Assembly: GCA_963082975.1 (NCBI GenBank)
Contig: OY720350.1
Span: 37,058,660 to 37,122,659, forward strand
Direction: 5' to 3'
Length of the DNA: 64,000 nt
Origin: Labia minor
Lineage: Eukaryota > Arthropoda > Insecta > Dermaptera > Spongiphoridae
The notes beneath the pieces are model-generated. The model was not told where the DNA came from, made no database searches, and was given only the letters and a program-made list of their open reading frames with translations. The position numbers were made by a program, and so were the translations under genes. This document shows, one piece after another, positions 36,629 to 49,306 of the stretch (the first letter of the stretch is position 1; the number at the start of each line of letters is the position of its first letter).

Positions 36629-39600
36629 TTAAATATTGATAACACGAGATAATTTATGTACTCGATTAAGAAGTAAATCGCCTTGTTTTATTGTTGATTG
36701 GTATTGACAATTTTTACTATCGGGACGATTTGTCTCAACAATGCCTCCTACTTTGTCAACTTTGCAGTGAAGTCGCCCAGCAGCAATAAAGCGGCTTAAT
36801 TCAGCATCAATAAATTCAATAGTAACACCAAAAGTTTCTGCCATATATTGGAGGGTTAAAGAGCGATATGATTCCAGCAATTGACTATATGCTAAAATTC
36901 GCATTTCGCGTACATAATAGCGATAATGAGGATGGACAAAAAGATCTTTGCGTAAATTCCCTTCAACACGAGCTAAATGACGGAAAAAATCAGCGTATTG
37001 GCAGTTGTAAAGTGAGAATAGATATTCCTTAACATCTTGATTGTTATGAAGAACTTCAAGAATTTCAGAGCCTTTCACAACTTTATCACGAAGTTCATTT
37101 CTAGGTAAGGCAATCATTGAAATGTATACAGTATATCGAACAAAGGTATTATAATCCATTAATTCATATGATGTAAAAGTAGAAATGGTATCTAGAAAGA
37201 AATTAGCAGCTGCTTTGAAGTCTCTAACGACGATGCAGTACATTCCTTGATAAACCTTAAGACGGTTTCGACGATCCCAATCTCCACCTTCTTCAATAAG
37301 GCTAAAAATAAACAAAATTTTTATTTAGTTAATAACATAAATATTCAACGGAATTTTATACAATTGTTAAATGATAGTCATACTAAAATATTAATAACAC
37401 GAGACAATTAAAAAATAAAAGCCTTGTTTTATTGTGAATTGACAACTTTTAATATCGGGATGATTTTTCTCTATACTACCTATTATTAATTTTTGAATAC
37501 AAATTTAGACTTTCAGGAGGACTAAATTATATATATATGAATTAAAAAAAAACGTCAAATTTAATCAAATAATTAATTTCACTTTAAATCTATTTAATAA
37601 TTTATAATAATTTTGTATGGATAAAAAAAATTATTATAATTTATAAAAGTAAGAATAAATTGAATTACCTTTTAGCTTTATCAATGTTTCTTGTTATTAA
37701 GTCATGATCCAAATAAAAAAGGCCTATTCTAATATTGTGGAAAACAATATCGAGACGATGACCAAGGGAGACAGTTTTATCATAAGATTGGCGAAAAGCA
37801 GTAAGAGCTCCTTCCTGAAATAAAATACAGAAATTAATAAAAATCATAATAATAACAAATGGTGACTAAATTTAAATATATGAAATAAAGTGTGGGGAGA
37901 GTTAGCCAATCATGAAGTTTATGTCAAATTTGACGGATGGATTCGAAGCTGAATTAAATAAAATAAAAAAAAAAAAAATAATAAAAACTACACATTTTGT
38001 TATAACTATATTATTAATTAAAACATACTATTGAAAAAAAAGAAAAATTATTTTATTTATTTTACTTACATATCTAATAATATTTTATCTTTTAATTCTG
38101 TTTAAATGTTAAGAAGCTATTAAGATTATTAATATTATTTATTGAATTATCCAGTGAATTATATTAAAATTAATAAAATATTATAGATGAATACTTTTGA
38201 AACCATAAATAAATTATTTGTACTGGCAGTGATTTGGTTAAATCTTGACATAAAAAATTTGAAAAAAATAAAACATTTTTCTTGTTTGGTATAGAACACG
38301 GATGGCGAACCTTTTTCAATGTCCGTGCCACAAAATTATAAAAAATCTTTTTGAAGTAACTAACGTGCCACAAAATTGTCATTTTTATCTCTACCACCTG
38401 TACCCCTTTTAGCTTGAATATATAATCGAATATTTTTGTATAACTTCTAACTATCCTGTATAAGTGTTATAATTTTAAATATTAAACTTTATTCCAAAAA
38501 AATATAAGTTGACCTGTGGCCAGGTCCGAACCGACCGACTGTTTGAAATAAATTAATTTCCAGCTACAGAAACAATTTCAAATAATTTTAATATATCTAT
38601 TAATGTAATAAAAAACAGATATGGATACATAAATAATAAATATAAATATTTTTAATTTTATTTTATTTATAATATATATGCAAGACCAGGCTGTGACGTC
38701 TTGAATGGCTGGATGACGTCATATAATTTTAAATCAAGAAAAAACTAATAAATATGATTTTTCTCGAGGATAAAACCAATACAAAGTGCATGATTCGTGG
38801 TGATATATAAAAAAATCTCCTTTGGTGTGAAAATAACCCTTTCCTTCCTATCTTCGATCGCTAATACTACCACTTCCGGTTTCCGGAATTGCACCAAAAG
38901 TTGATCAATTCATCCCACTGATGCATTAAGTAAATATACCAAATTTCATCAAAATCGGTTGAGCCGTTCAGGCTGTACACATCTATACGGACGGACGGAC
39001 GGACAGACGGACGGACGGACAGACATCATGCTAAAAATACTTTTTTCTGTTTAGAAAATGCATGATTCGTGGAGATATGTAAAAAACTCCACATGTGAAA
39101 TTTGGTGTGAAAACAATACCTCCCTTACTATCGTCGGTCGGTAAAAATGATTATTAAAATATTTGGAATTTATTTTTGGTAAAAATATATCTTTTCTAAA
39201 AAATTTATTTTTATTTTTATTGTTTGGAAATTCTTTAATTGATTTTAGTTTGTAGTTTTTAGTTGTAGATAATGACAAAAAAGCAAAATTTATATTTGAT
39301 ACCGTGAACCACTTACATTTTCTTGTTTTGATAATGATATGTTAAATTCTAAAAAAAAATTGTGATTCTGGCACTCCAACCGTCCTATGCGTAAAGTAAA
39401 GCTTGATATAAATTTTATAAAATTAATTTTTCTTTTTTTTTTAATAAATATTGATAAAATTTACAGCATATATTAAAATAAGAGCATATAAGAATATTCT
39501 GGTAATAGGCGTATTTATTTCATCGCCCCAATCCATTTTGAGTTTATAATTTCACAATTTCCCAGACAAACAGACAAATAAAGTGACAGACACGAAAAAT

Positions 39601-40836
39601 ACAAAAGTCATATTTGGGTCCCCAGTTCATGAAGAGTAAAGATTTGCAAAAAAATTTTAAATCCTGAACAATGCTATTTGTACGATAACAACACGCAATG
39701 ACATATTAGAAGTCCAAACGGTATACACTGAGTCTATCTATCATGAATGTTTTTATACTACGAAGGAATTCAAGCGATATTTCAGCTTAATAAAATGTAT
39801 AATTTGCCGGTTTAATCTACTAAGATAGATAAATAAATATTCAGTACTTCAAATTTCATAAATTTTAATTTTAATGTGATTTAATCATTTTTAATTTATT
39901 TCTAATGTAAAAAGTTATAATTATTGAAAAAATAATTTTGTCTTTATGCGTGTCATGAAATTTTTCAAACGTGCCACTTTTGGCACGCGTGCCATAGGTT
40001 CGCCATTCCTGGTATAGAATATAGAACAAATGGTAATTATTTTTACTTATAATTAAAATTCTTGCTTAAAATAATTTACAATAGTCTTAATACCTTATCT
40101 CCAATAAGACATAAATATTCAGCTTTTTTGAGATTAGCCTCTCGTACTTCCATTTCGCCATGATTTTTCTCAGTATCTTGAATAGTTGCATCCAGTTCTT
40201 TTAATTTCTCTTCATTGGCTGCTTTCATTGTAGCAATAAGATTTTTGTCAACAGGCCATCCAAGATCTTTACAAACTTCTGTATACCACGGGGACATATC
40301 TAAAAATCAAATAAGAGAAATATATTAAAAATTTGTTTATATATAAATAATAAATTAATTAAAAATTATTCCTTTAAAAAATATATATTAATTTATTAAG
40401 GTGTATGCTAGTGTAAAACTCATTTCATTAAAATATTATATAAATACTTAATATATTAATTATTTATGAATATTATTTTTTGAAATGTCACATTTTTGTA
40501 AAATATGTATATATTTGTGATTAAATAGTAAAATAACGCAATGACAGGAGATTTCATAAAATACATTAATATTTTTGTTTATTTTGGATTTAAAAATAAT
40601 AAAATTTACTAAACATAAGACTTCTTCTTGAAATGAGTTAAAAAATTTATAGGATATTAAATGTTTTTTTTTTAAATAGAATTATACTTACTATTAGTTT
40701 TGATTGCATCCAAAAGTTTGACTTTGATATTTTCGTCATTTTTCAATTCTGGTAAAGATAAAAGAAACTTCCATTGGGCGTACTCCAAATTAGGGTTTTT
40801 TTCAAGACCATCCTCTTCCAAATTTTCTAAAGGCAT
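36629..40836 (-). CDS. PSMD6: 26S proteasome non-ATPase subunit 6 (Rpn7)
   Basis: Four exons on the minus strand: 40836-40692, 40299-40094, 37814-37669 and 37301-36629. They encode 389 residues, exactly the length of human PSMD6. The subunit is part of the 19S lid, binds near Rpn3 and helps position the deubiquitinase Rpn11. The protein starts [19 protein letters not shown]-like helical region ([34 protein letters not shown]) is followed by [17 protein letters not shown] and a C-terminal PCI domain ([36 protein letters not shown], ending KLSRVINI). Splice sites are canonical with phases 1, 0 and 2. The second intron is inflated to 2.3 kb by a hAT element with a nested A element; the gene appears intact. 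It is a single-copy housekeeping gene in most animals. Confidence 0.96.
38297..40011. mobile_element. hAT-type element in PSMD6 intron 2
   Basis: The ends CACGGATGGCGAACCT and (inverse) CAGGAATGGCGAACCTATGG are imperfect inverted repeats. They are flanked by a perfect 8-bp duplication GTATAGAA (38289-38296 and 40012-40019). No transposase frame is visible. An A element is nested inside. Confidence 0.8.
38509..39146 (-). mobile_element. HINE-like family A, copy A3
   Basis: Reverse-oriented A element with the GACCTGTGGCCAGGTC hairpin at left, CGGACGGA minisatellite at 38988-39023 and terminal CGTCGGTCGGTAAAAA. Nested in the hAT element. Confidence 0.75.
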
Positions 40837-41458
40837 ATTTGTTTAATAAAAATAAGATTGTATTTGGTAAATTATAAAAATTTTAAGATTTTCAAGCTAA
40901 TGGCTGGATTTAGTTTTTATGCTCTGTCATTTGGAGATCATCACACAATAGTAAACATATTGGCCGCCAGGTGAATACAAGCTGGACAAGTGGGAATATT
41001 TAATTTCAAAATATATATACATCATAAGATATTGTTTTAAAAATGATTATTAAATTAAATTTAAAAAATAAATACGTAAAATTTCATTTAGTTTTTTATC
41101 CATGGTTTTTTATCAAAGATATATAATATATTCTGTATAGTAGTAGACTGAAATTACAAAGGTTAAAATCTGTAAAAATTAATAAACAAATTAAAATTAA
41201 AAAAATTAATTAAAATAATAATGAAAAAAAAAACAATTAATTATTTCCTTAAAATTATTGTTTTTTTATTTTATTTAATCGAGTATAATAAAAAAATCTT
41301 ATCTAAGATAACAATGACAACATTAAATAGCGTTTAAAAATAAAGTCTAATAATAAGAACTTTAAATGTTTAAAATGTTGTTTTATAAAGAATCTAATAA
41401 ATAAATATAAATATATGTGACTTTTCTGATGAAAAGATAGCATTCCCATTAGTTGGAG
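40837..41458. other. Upstream flank of PSMD6
   Basis: AT-rich sequence with a short mixed-composition stretch at 40900-40985 directly upstream of the PSMD6 start, where its promoter should lie. No gene, RNA or repeat recognised. Confidence 0.4.
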
Positions 41459-41523
41459 AATATAATATATTATGTTATTTAATCCAATTCAAATTGCGAG
41501 ATAGTCGAGTAGAGACACTCCAG
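41459..41523 (+). mobile_element. HINE-like family B, 3' end only
   Basis: About 65 bp matching the 3' end of the B family: AATCCAATTCAAATTGCGAG, then ATAGTCGAGTAGAGACACTC and CAG. One substitution changes the hairpin. Confidence 0.6.
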
Positions 41524-41799
41524 TTTATTTTTTGAATAAAATTACAATAAAATAATAATACTTATGTGGTATTATTTCCAAAATTCCATTATGAATAAAC
41601 TTAACCACCAAAATTTTAATAATTTATTATATTTTATTAATTATTTTTCAAGAAATCTAATAGATAATTTAATAAAATGAATAATCAATGAATAATCACT
41701 CATCTAAAATCAAATTTAATTACACCTTCAATATTTATTCATTTATAATATAAAATTCAAGAAATACTACAAGAGTTGTCAATATAATACATTACATAA

Positions 41800-41990
41800 G
41801 GTAAACGTACCAGTCGTGGACCACGTTGGGGCCGTTGGGGTCCAGTTACTCCGTTGGAAACTCGAAGGGTTTCCAAAACCAATTGATATCTGGATCAATT
41901 GGCAATCAATCTGCAGCAGGGCGATCATCCAAGACACGTGAGACGGCGAATTCCCTTTCCCAATTCCCGTGGTCAAAAAACAGATAAGTC
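41800..41990. other. Unclassified GC-richer stretch
   Basis: A short island (GGACCACGTTGGGGCCGTTG and following) less AT-rich than its surroundings, lacking a convincing frame or inverted ends. A retroelement remnant is possible but not shown. Confidence 0.25.
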
Positions 41991-42018
41991 GACTTATATC
42001 CTCCCCTTTGAATTATAT

Positions 42019-42925
42019 TAGGTTGGGGAAAAAGAAATCCATTATTTTTTCGGTAGATGGCTGTAGTGATCGATATCTCGTAAATTATCGATCAAACAAT
42101 TTCAAATTTATGCTCGTTGTCAAGGTAACAGTTCGCACTAAAAGAATTCGTTTGTAGTTTTTTGTTTTGTCCATTCAGTTCTGAGTTACACGGCTTTAAA
42201 GATGGAAGTCAACAAAGAGAAAATTCGGTACATTTTACAGTTTTTCTTTGATAAGGGCGAAAATGCAAGTCAGGCGGCTGAAAATGTGAATAGTGTTTAT
42301 GGTCCCGATACTGTAACAGCTAATTACGTCGATTCCGTTTTTTGACGTTAAGGATGCCCCTCGCACAGGCAGGCCCGTCGTCGAAAATGTCGACAAAGTC
42401 ACTGCAATCATCGAAGTGGACCGGCATGTTAGTAGTCGTAGCATCGCCCAGGAGTTAAAGATCGACCACAAAACAGTTTTAAACCATTTGCACAAAGCTG
42501 GGTTTAAAAAAAAGCTTGATGTTTGGGTGCCACACCAATTAACACCAAAAAACATGATGGATCGAATTTCCATCTGCGAAGCCTTGGCCAAACGTAATGA
42601 AATCAACCCATTTCTTAAACGGATGGTGACTGGGGATGAGAAATGGGTCACATACGACAACATTATGCGAAAGCGATCGTGGTCAAAGCGTGTTTTAGTG
42701 ATAAGAAATTGGCATCAAGGGAAGAGTGTGAAAATCAATTGCTGGAGTTTTTCGCTAATAAGGACCAAGACTTTTATGAGAGAGGCATAATGAAGCTACC
42801 ATTAAAATGGCAACAAATTATAGAACAAAATGGTGCATATTTGACCTAAATCGGACAATGCAAAACATGTTAAATAAAGTCTTGAAGTTCACGTAAAAAT
42901 AATGGATTTCTTTTTCCCCAACCTA
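42019..42925 (+). mobile_element. mariner transposon, internally deleted
   Basis: Inverted repeats of about 30 bp (TAGGTTGGGGAAAAAGAAAT at both ends) with TA at the borders. About 0.9 kb, so shorter than an intact mariner. Contains the broken transposase described separately. Confidence 0.9.
42202..42849 (+). pseudogene. mariner transposase, frameshifted and deleted
   Basis: ATG at 42202 opens the N-terminal helix-turn-helix (QFFFDKGENASQAAENV). After stop and frame changes comes the second DNA-binding motif (SSRSIAQELKIDHKTVLNHL), the WVPHQLT linker and the catalytic first-Asp motif TGDEKWVTYDN. The region with the second and third Asp of the DD34D triad is missing. The C-terminus (LKWQQIIEQNGAYLT) resumes in another frame. 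It cannot encode an active enzyme. Confidence 0.85.
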
Positions 42926-43725
42926 TTATTAAATTTTAGATTTATGTTGTTATATATATATTTAGGTGATTCAAAATATAATTAATCTTTTATTATTATG
43001 CTAAATTGATTTTAATTAAAATATTGTAAAATTGGAACACAGCTTTTATTTAGCGATCATTTATCCATCCCGAATCTTTAATATCTTAAAAAGACCTTTT
43101 TATACAGTCCACCCAATTTTCAAGATATGATAGAAGTGAAGAGGTATCTATCTTATTTTTATTAATCCCTCTTTTTAGCCCTTCGAGCAAAATTTAATAG
43201 CTCCATTTAATTCCACTTTCGATTTTCAGGAAAAATAGTTTTCTTTTAATTATTTAGGCCTTACAAGCCGTTATTAGATGTATCAAGCGGATACAATTGG
43301 AATTAAAATGATAATACCCAACATGAATAACAAAAACTAAAATGGAAATTTATTGATTAAAAACTATTATGAAAAATCATTTAAATATAATTTAACAGCT
43401 CTCATATAATATAGAATGAAGAATAGAAATAATTATTATATAATAATAGAATATAACAGATAATTCTTAAATATCAGATCTTATCGAAAATAATATTTGT
43501 TATTATATATAATTTGGCTTTCTATGGAAATTATTCATGGTAATAATTTTCAATCATAGTTATGTGTTACACAAAGGCGGTGGTTTTAGGAACTCTTCAA
43601 AATAAAAAGAAGTAAATTATTCAGTGATCATTAAATTGTAATAATTTATTGTTTATATTATTTTATTACTAAATAAAATTACATTTTTATTTTCAGTTGA
43701 AAAGTTATAAACATTGAATCGCGAA
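42926..43725. other. Flank upstream of the ionotropic receptor gene
   Basis: AT-rich. A TTTTATTTTCAG acceptor-like site lies at 43685-43696, 30 bp before the receptor start, so an upstream 5' UTR exon is possible. Nothing else recognised. Confidence 0.35.
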
Positions 43726-45384
43726 ATGATTTATTTCCAAACGTTATTCTTTTTAATAAAAATAATAATAATCATCCCAAAAGATATTCACTCTCAATTA
43801 TTAATTAATAATTCATCATTGGATGTTAAACCAAGAACTTTCAAATTTCTTTTGAGCACAATTCAAAAATATTTTGATATTTCAAAGGAAATATTAGACA
43901 TTGCAATCTCCATTTTCAATGACAAGATGGCAAATGATTTTTTAAAAGAATTATCTTATAATGAAATCTATTATAACATATCTGTAGAGCCTGGTTATTG
44001 GTTTGGGAATCATTCGATTTATATTTTAGGAACCATTTCAAAGGGTAGAAGGCTCCTTTATGTTGATTTTCATGATATGGATTGTACCAAGAGTGTGAAT
44101 CTACGTCAAATTCAGTTTGAATGTTTCACTAATTCCTACTCATACATGTTTGGTTTACTAATTGTTTATCAATATTCCATTGAGTGTGTTGATGAACTTG
44201 AATATTGGATTCAAGATCCTTGGAATTTAAGATTTAAAAGAATTACAAATCTTTCCGAAGCTTTCTTTAATAAAAAACCGAATTTTCAAGGAATGAATTT
44301 AACTTTTCTAGTAGACATAAATAATGAAACTTATGACCAATCAAAATTTAATACTTTTAAAGAATATATTCTTCATAAATGGAATATGACGGATGGAGAT
44401 TCTGATTTTTATATTATATTTAATTATCAAAATTTTTTTAACATTGATCCATTATATATAATGAATCAAATACCGATCTGTGCTGTTGTGTCGAAGAGTC
44501 ATCATTTACCTAACTGGCAGGCTGTAACGAGGTGTTTCGAGTTACGTCTTTGGTTTTGGTGGATTTTCTCGTGGCTTGTAGCTTCATTGATTTGGATGAT
44601 GATTTATAAAGAGAGAAGACGTTCGATGTTGGATCTTTTTTCTCAGATGACTGGACTTTTTGTTTCCTTTCCTGTCGGATCGGTGGCATTCATTCATCGA
44701 CTCCCGTTTCGTTTCTTCATCAGTGGCCCCATGCTAGTCTCTCTCATCCTCATTTCTGCTTTTCAATCTCAAATGTACTCGAATTTCCAATCACCAGGGC
44801 GCTACCCACCAATCAACAGTCTTCAGGCGTTGGAAGAACAGAATTATTTCATGGATTGTTCCAATAAAAAAATATGTGACTTTATTAATTATCAAAATGA
44901 ATACGAAGATGTACAAATATTGAATTTAACTTATGAAAGAAGTTCCAAAAATATAACACTCATTGATCTAAATTATAATCCAAATTTGGTTATAATAATG
45001 TCTTGTAAAGAAGCACAAAATGCAATTAAAAATATAAAGAATTTCCGTAATTCATTGCATATAATCCAACAAAAAATTTTCAATATATATTATTTGGCTG
45101 ATTCTTTTTCTCATAAAAAAGAATTTAGACAAATATTATCTAAATTTGTTGAAAATGGTATTTTCAATTGGCATGACGAATTGGACGAATGGAAGAAGAC
45201 GATGAAAGCTTTAATCGATGAAAAACCTTCGTCTAATATTATCATTTTTTCATTAACTCATCTTAAAATTGCTTTTCAAATTTTGATAATTGGCAATTTA
45301 TTAGCATTCTTTGTGTTTCTATTAGAAAATATTATTGGTCGTCAATTTCATAAAAAATTATATTCAATGATCAAAACAAATTGA
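43726..45384 (+). CDS. Divergent ionotropic receptor (IR family)
   Basis: Single-exon gene of 552 residues from ATG 43726. A hydrophobic N-terminal signal (MIYFQTLFFLIKIIIII) is followed by a divergent extracellular region with many N-glycosylation sequons. Then come TM1 (about residues 272-293, WFWWIFSWLVASLIWMMIY), the short pore loop (QMTGLFVSFPVGSV), TM2 (FFISGPMLVSLILISAF), a second extracellular lobe and TM3 (about 513-537, IAFQILIIGNLLAFFVFLL), with a very short cytoplasmic tail. That three-TM plus pore layout is the ionotropic glutamate receptor plan, and the sequence divergence and lack of introns fit the insect divergent IRs used in taste or other chemosensation. Ligand is unknown. 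A poly(A) signal AATAAA lies at 45438-45443. Confidence 0.85.
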   Translation: MIYFQTLFFLIKIIIIIPKDIHSQLLINNSSLDVKPRTFKFLLSTIQKYFDISKEILDIAISIFNDKMANDFLKELSYNEIYYNISVEPGYWFGNHSIYILGTISKGRRLLYVDFHDMDCTKSVNLRQIQFECFTNSYSYMFGLLIVYQYSIECVDELEYWIQDPWNLRFKRITNLSEAFFNKKPNFQGMNLTFLVDINNETYDQSKFNTFKEYILHKWNMTDGDSDFYIIFNYQNFFNIDPLYIMNQIPICAVVSKSHHLPNWQAVTRCFELRLWFWWIFSWLVASLIWMMIYKERRRSMLDLFSQMTGLFVSFPVGSVAFIHRLPFRFFISGPMLVSLILISAFQSQMYSNFQSPGRYPPINSLQALEEQNYFMDCSNKKICDFINYQNEYEDVQILNLTYERSSKNITLIDLNYNPNLVIIMSCKEAQNAIKNIKNFRNSLHIIQQKIFNIYYLADSFSHKKEFRQILSKFVENGIFNWHDELDEWKKTMKALIDEKPSSNIIIFSLTHLKIAFQILIIGNLLAFFVFLLENIIGRQFHKKLYSMIKTN

Positions 45385-46736
45385 AATCGAAATATTATTT
45401 TTAAAATATATTTTTTATTTTAATTCTTTTAATTAACAATAAAAAAAAATTGTAAAATTTTGCTTATTAATTTTATATATTATATTATAATATAATATAA
45501 AAATATATTTCGTTGAACTTTTTAATAAAATATTCTTAACTATAAATTAAAATCTCTAAAAAGTGATTATTTAAAAAAATATTTTAAGATAATAAATTAA
45601 ATATTATATTTATATATATAGAATTATATAAATGAATATTTCTAATAAATTTTCTTGGAAGTTTATCTTAAAGTTATTAATATAATGAAAAATATTAATA
45701 ATGAAAATAAATAAATAAATAATAAAAAAATAAAATAAAAATTATGTATTTATATGAGTGTATGTACAATATACATATAATATTTTATAATATTTTAGTT
45801 TCCATTAATAAAAGAATAGTCTGCAAATTATTCGCTAAAGAAAAATCTAGGAAAAAAACATTTTTAATATAATATCCTGTGGTTAATTTTTTCCGCCTAT
45901 GCCTTTATATTGTCATAATCCGCCAGTGATTAATAATTACAATAAAATATATAATATCATACGAAATTTAAAAAAAAGTTTTATGAATTAGTCTTATGAA
46001 TTTTCATTGATTTTTCTTTAAAATCATTTTACGATTATTCAAAATGTTTCTATTAAAATAATAAACTATTGTTTTTTTTTCTTAAAATTTAAATTTAAAA
46101 TAAAATTGATCCAATAATGAAAATAAATTCATAAATTATAAATAGAAAATTGATATTTACTTTAGGCAAGCAAGGAAGAATATATTTTCAAAGGACTTTC
46201 TAGTTATTGTTCTCCTTAAGAAGAGAACATTTCATAAAAACAAACAAAACCAAATAATATATAGATAGGTAATCTATTTCAAAAAAGTTTGTATTTACAA
46301 ATTATCATTATCCCAAGGGACCTAAATACATGAAAGTTCAGGGCATTTTGCTTTGAATGACCATTTCCAGTTTTATTTTGCTTATTGAATAAGAAACATA
46401 GTGGAAGAAGAAATTTACCAGAAGCTTTCAATTTTATATATTTAAAATAAATTGTTCAATATTTTTGGAATTTTTTATTACGTCTATTTCTAAACTTATC
46501 TACAGGTATTTATCAATTTCTAATAATTAAAATTCATTGTTTTTTTATATTTATTTTATTTTTTTAATCAAAACAAAAAAAATTTTCTTTTTAATATATA
46601 TTTTTTCATTTCAAAAATTTAACAAACAAATCAATTTTTTTCAATTTCTAAAATGTTTAAAAGTTATATTTTCATTAAGGAAATTCGATTAAATACTTAC
46701 ACAATTTAAATTATTAATTATTCTCATTTATTAAAA
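45385..46736. other. Intergenic region
   Basis: Contains the receptor's poly(A) signal near its start. The rest is AT-rich sequence without a recognisable gene, RNA or bounded repeat. Confidence 0.5.
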
Positions 46737-46753
46737 TTAATAAAAAATAAGTG

Positions 46754-47048
46754 AAGACGCCATTGGGTGAGAGGCTAGCCTCGCTGTTTCACATTCACAT
46801 GGTCCCGGGTTTAAGTCCCGGGCCTGGCAAGGGAATATCTCTAGCTGGGTCTATGGGACGGAGTCAAGCCAGCCGCCGGGATCAACATTGGAGAATAGCC
46901 ACTTGATAAAAAGTAGCGCCTCCGATCAAGAAAATCAAGGTAAAGGTTGGAAGGACCCGTTCTACTGATCATAGGACACCTCATTGATATAACCGACTTG
47001 ATAGGCGTTGGCCTTGCGTAGGACGAACAAAAGTCAGAGGGTTTTTTT
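46754..47048 (+). mobile_element. tRNA-like SINE with 17-bp target duplication
   Basis: 295-bp insertion flanked by perfect duplications of TTAATAAAAAATAAGTG (46737-46753 and 47049-47065). The first 70 bp look tRNA-derived: a B-box-like GGGTTTAAGTCCC at 46807-46819 preceded by an A-box-like TGGGTGAGAGGC. The body (GATAGGCGTTGGCCTTGCG) is non-coding and the 3' end is a T-run. Confidence 0.75.
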
Positions 47049-48026
47049 TTAATAAAAAATAAGTGCCTAAAAGAAATTATTAATAAAAAAAAAACGAATT
47101 AACTTTATAAAATAAATTATTAAATGAATTTGTAACACTTGAAAAATTTAAATTTAAATAATTTTATATTATTAACTATATTCTCATGATTGAGATTTTA
47201 CATTTTTTTCTTTTTTTTTTTTTATTAATTTTTTGATTTTATATTTTAGATAATGGATGAAAAAAAATCAAAATATACATTAAAAAATTTAACTATAAAT
47301 TTTCTTAAAAATAAAATGTGTAATATTTTGGAAAAGTCTCAACCTATTTGGAGAAAACAAGAGGCAATAAATTATTTGGAAGAAAATCTTCCCATTGACA
47401 TTCTTAATAAACTTTTCAAGAAAATTCTAAAATCTAATATTAAGCATTCAGAGATGTGTTTAAATAAACATACTCTCGATTTTCAATTATATAATATTTT
47501 TCATAACAAATCATTATTTGAAATACTTAGCAAATGTGAACAATTACAAAGATTACATATAGAATATCACGTACATTTAAATGAAGAATTTTTAATAATG
47601 TTAAATAAATTTAAAAATTTAAAAATTTTCTATATATATGCTGATACAATTAGTCAAGAGGCATTTAAAGATATTATAAATAGCTGTCCTGATCTCGAAA
47701 TATTTATTCTTAGAACATTTAAATTTACCATTGATGAAGATATTAAATCTATCAGAACTAACGAAAATATGAAAATCATTTATTTACGTTTGGTCGACAT
47801 TCCTCCCGAACTTGTTAATGATTTTTTTTTAGCATTTCCAAATTTATTAAAATTAAATTTTCAATCCGACAGTTTTATGGAAAATATTAATCAATATATT
47901 TCAAAAAATTGATTCATTAAAATTGATGGATGTTAATCTCTCAATAAAAAATGTGAATGAAATTAATTCGTTAGTTCGATACTGTCCTAAATTGACTAGG
48001 CTTGACCTATTTTTTACCAAAATAAG

Positions 48027-49306
48027 TTGACCTGTGGCCAGGTCCGAACCGACCGACGGTTTGAAATAAATTAATTTCCAGCTACAGAAACAATTTCAAA
48101 TAATTTTAATATATCTATTAATGTAAAAACAGATATGGATATAACATAAATATTTTTAATTTTATTTTATTTAGCTGAAGTAGCCGGCGTTGCCGGCGTT
48201 ACCCGAGGCTGTGACGTCATGAAGGGCTGGGTGACGTCATATAATTTTAAATTAAGAAAAACATAATGAAGATGATTTTTCCCGAGGATAAAACCAATAC
48301 ATTCGTGGTGATATGTAAAAAAATCTCCTTATGTGAAATTTGGTGCGAAAATAACCCTTCCCTTCTTATCGTCGATCGCTAATACTACCACTTCCGGTAT
48401 CCGGATTTGCACCAAAAGTTGATCAATTCATCCCACTGATGCATTAAGTAAATATACCAAATTTCATCAAAATCCGTTAAGCCGTTCAGGCTGTACACAT
48501 CTATACGGACGGACAGACGGACGGACAGACATCATGCTAAAAATACTTTTTACCGACCGACGATAGTAAGGGAGGTATTGTTTTCACACCAAATTTCACA
48601 TGTGGAGATTTTTACATATCTCCACGAATCATGCATTTTCTAAACAGAAAAAAGTATTTTTAGCATGATGTCTGTCCGTCTGTCCGTCCGTCCGTCTGTC
48701 CGTCCGTCTGTCCGTCCGTATAGATGTGTACAGCCTGAACGGCTCAACCGATTTTGATGAAATTTGGTATATTTACTTAATGAATCAGTGGGATGAATTG
48801 ATCAACTTTTGGTGCAATTCCGGAAACCGGAAGTGGTAGTAATAGCGATCGACGATAGGAAGGAAAGGGTTATTTTCACACCAAAGGAGATTTTTTTATA
48901 TATCACCACGAATCATGCATTTTGTATTGGTTTTATCCTCGAAAAAAATCATATTTATTAGTTTTTTCTTGATTTAAAATTATATGACGTCATCCAGCCA
49001 TGCATGACGTCACAGCCTGGTCTTGCATATATATTATAAATAAAATAAAATTAAAAATGTTTATATTTATTATTTATGTATCCATATCTGTTTTTTATTA
49101 CCTTAATAGATATATTAAAATTATTTGAAATTGTTTCTGTAGCTGGAAATTAATTTATTTCAAACCGTCGGTCGGTTCGGACCTGGCCACAGGTCAACTT
49201 ATTTTTTCTGTTAAGAAAATGCATGATTCGTAGAGATATGTAAAAATCTCCACATGTGAAATTTGGTGTGAAAACAATACCTCCCTTACTATCGTCGGTC
49301 GGTAAA
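48027..49306 (-). mobile_element. HINE-like family A, outer copy A4, split
   Basis: Left part 48027-48547 (hairpin GACCTGTGGCCAGGTC, core, CGGACGGA repeats) and right part about 49202-49306 (CTGTTAAGAAAATGC to CGTCGGTCGGTAAAAA) form one element once the inner copy is removed. It interrupts the leucine-rich gene with AAAATA at both borders. Confidence 0.8.
48548..49197 (+). mobile_element. HINE-like family A, inner copy A5
   Basis: Complete A element in the opposite orientation to its host copy, starting TTTTTACCGACCGACG and ending in the GACCTG/CAGGTC hairpin. It entered a T-run of the outer copy, making a head-to-head palindrome of about 0.5-kb arms. Confidence 0.8.

Noticed and set aside
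42235-42663. 142-codon minus-strand frame
   Set aside because: Antisense shadow of the mariner transposase relic.
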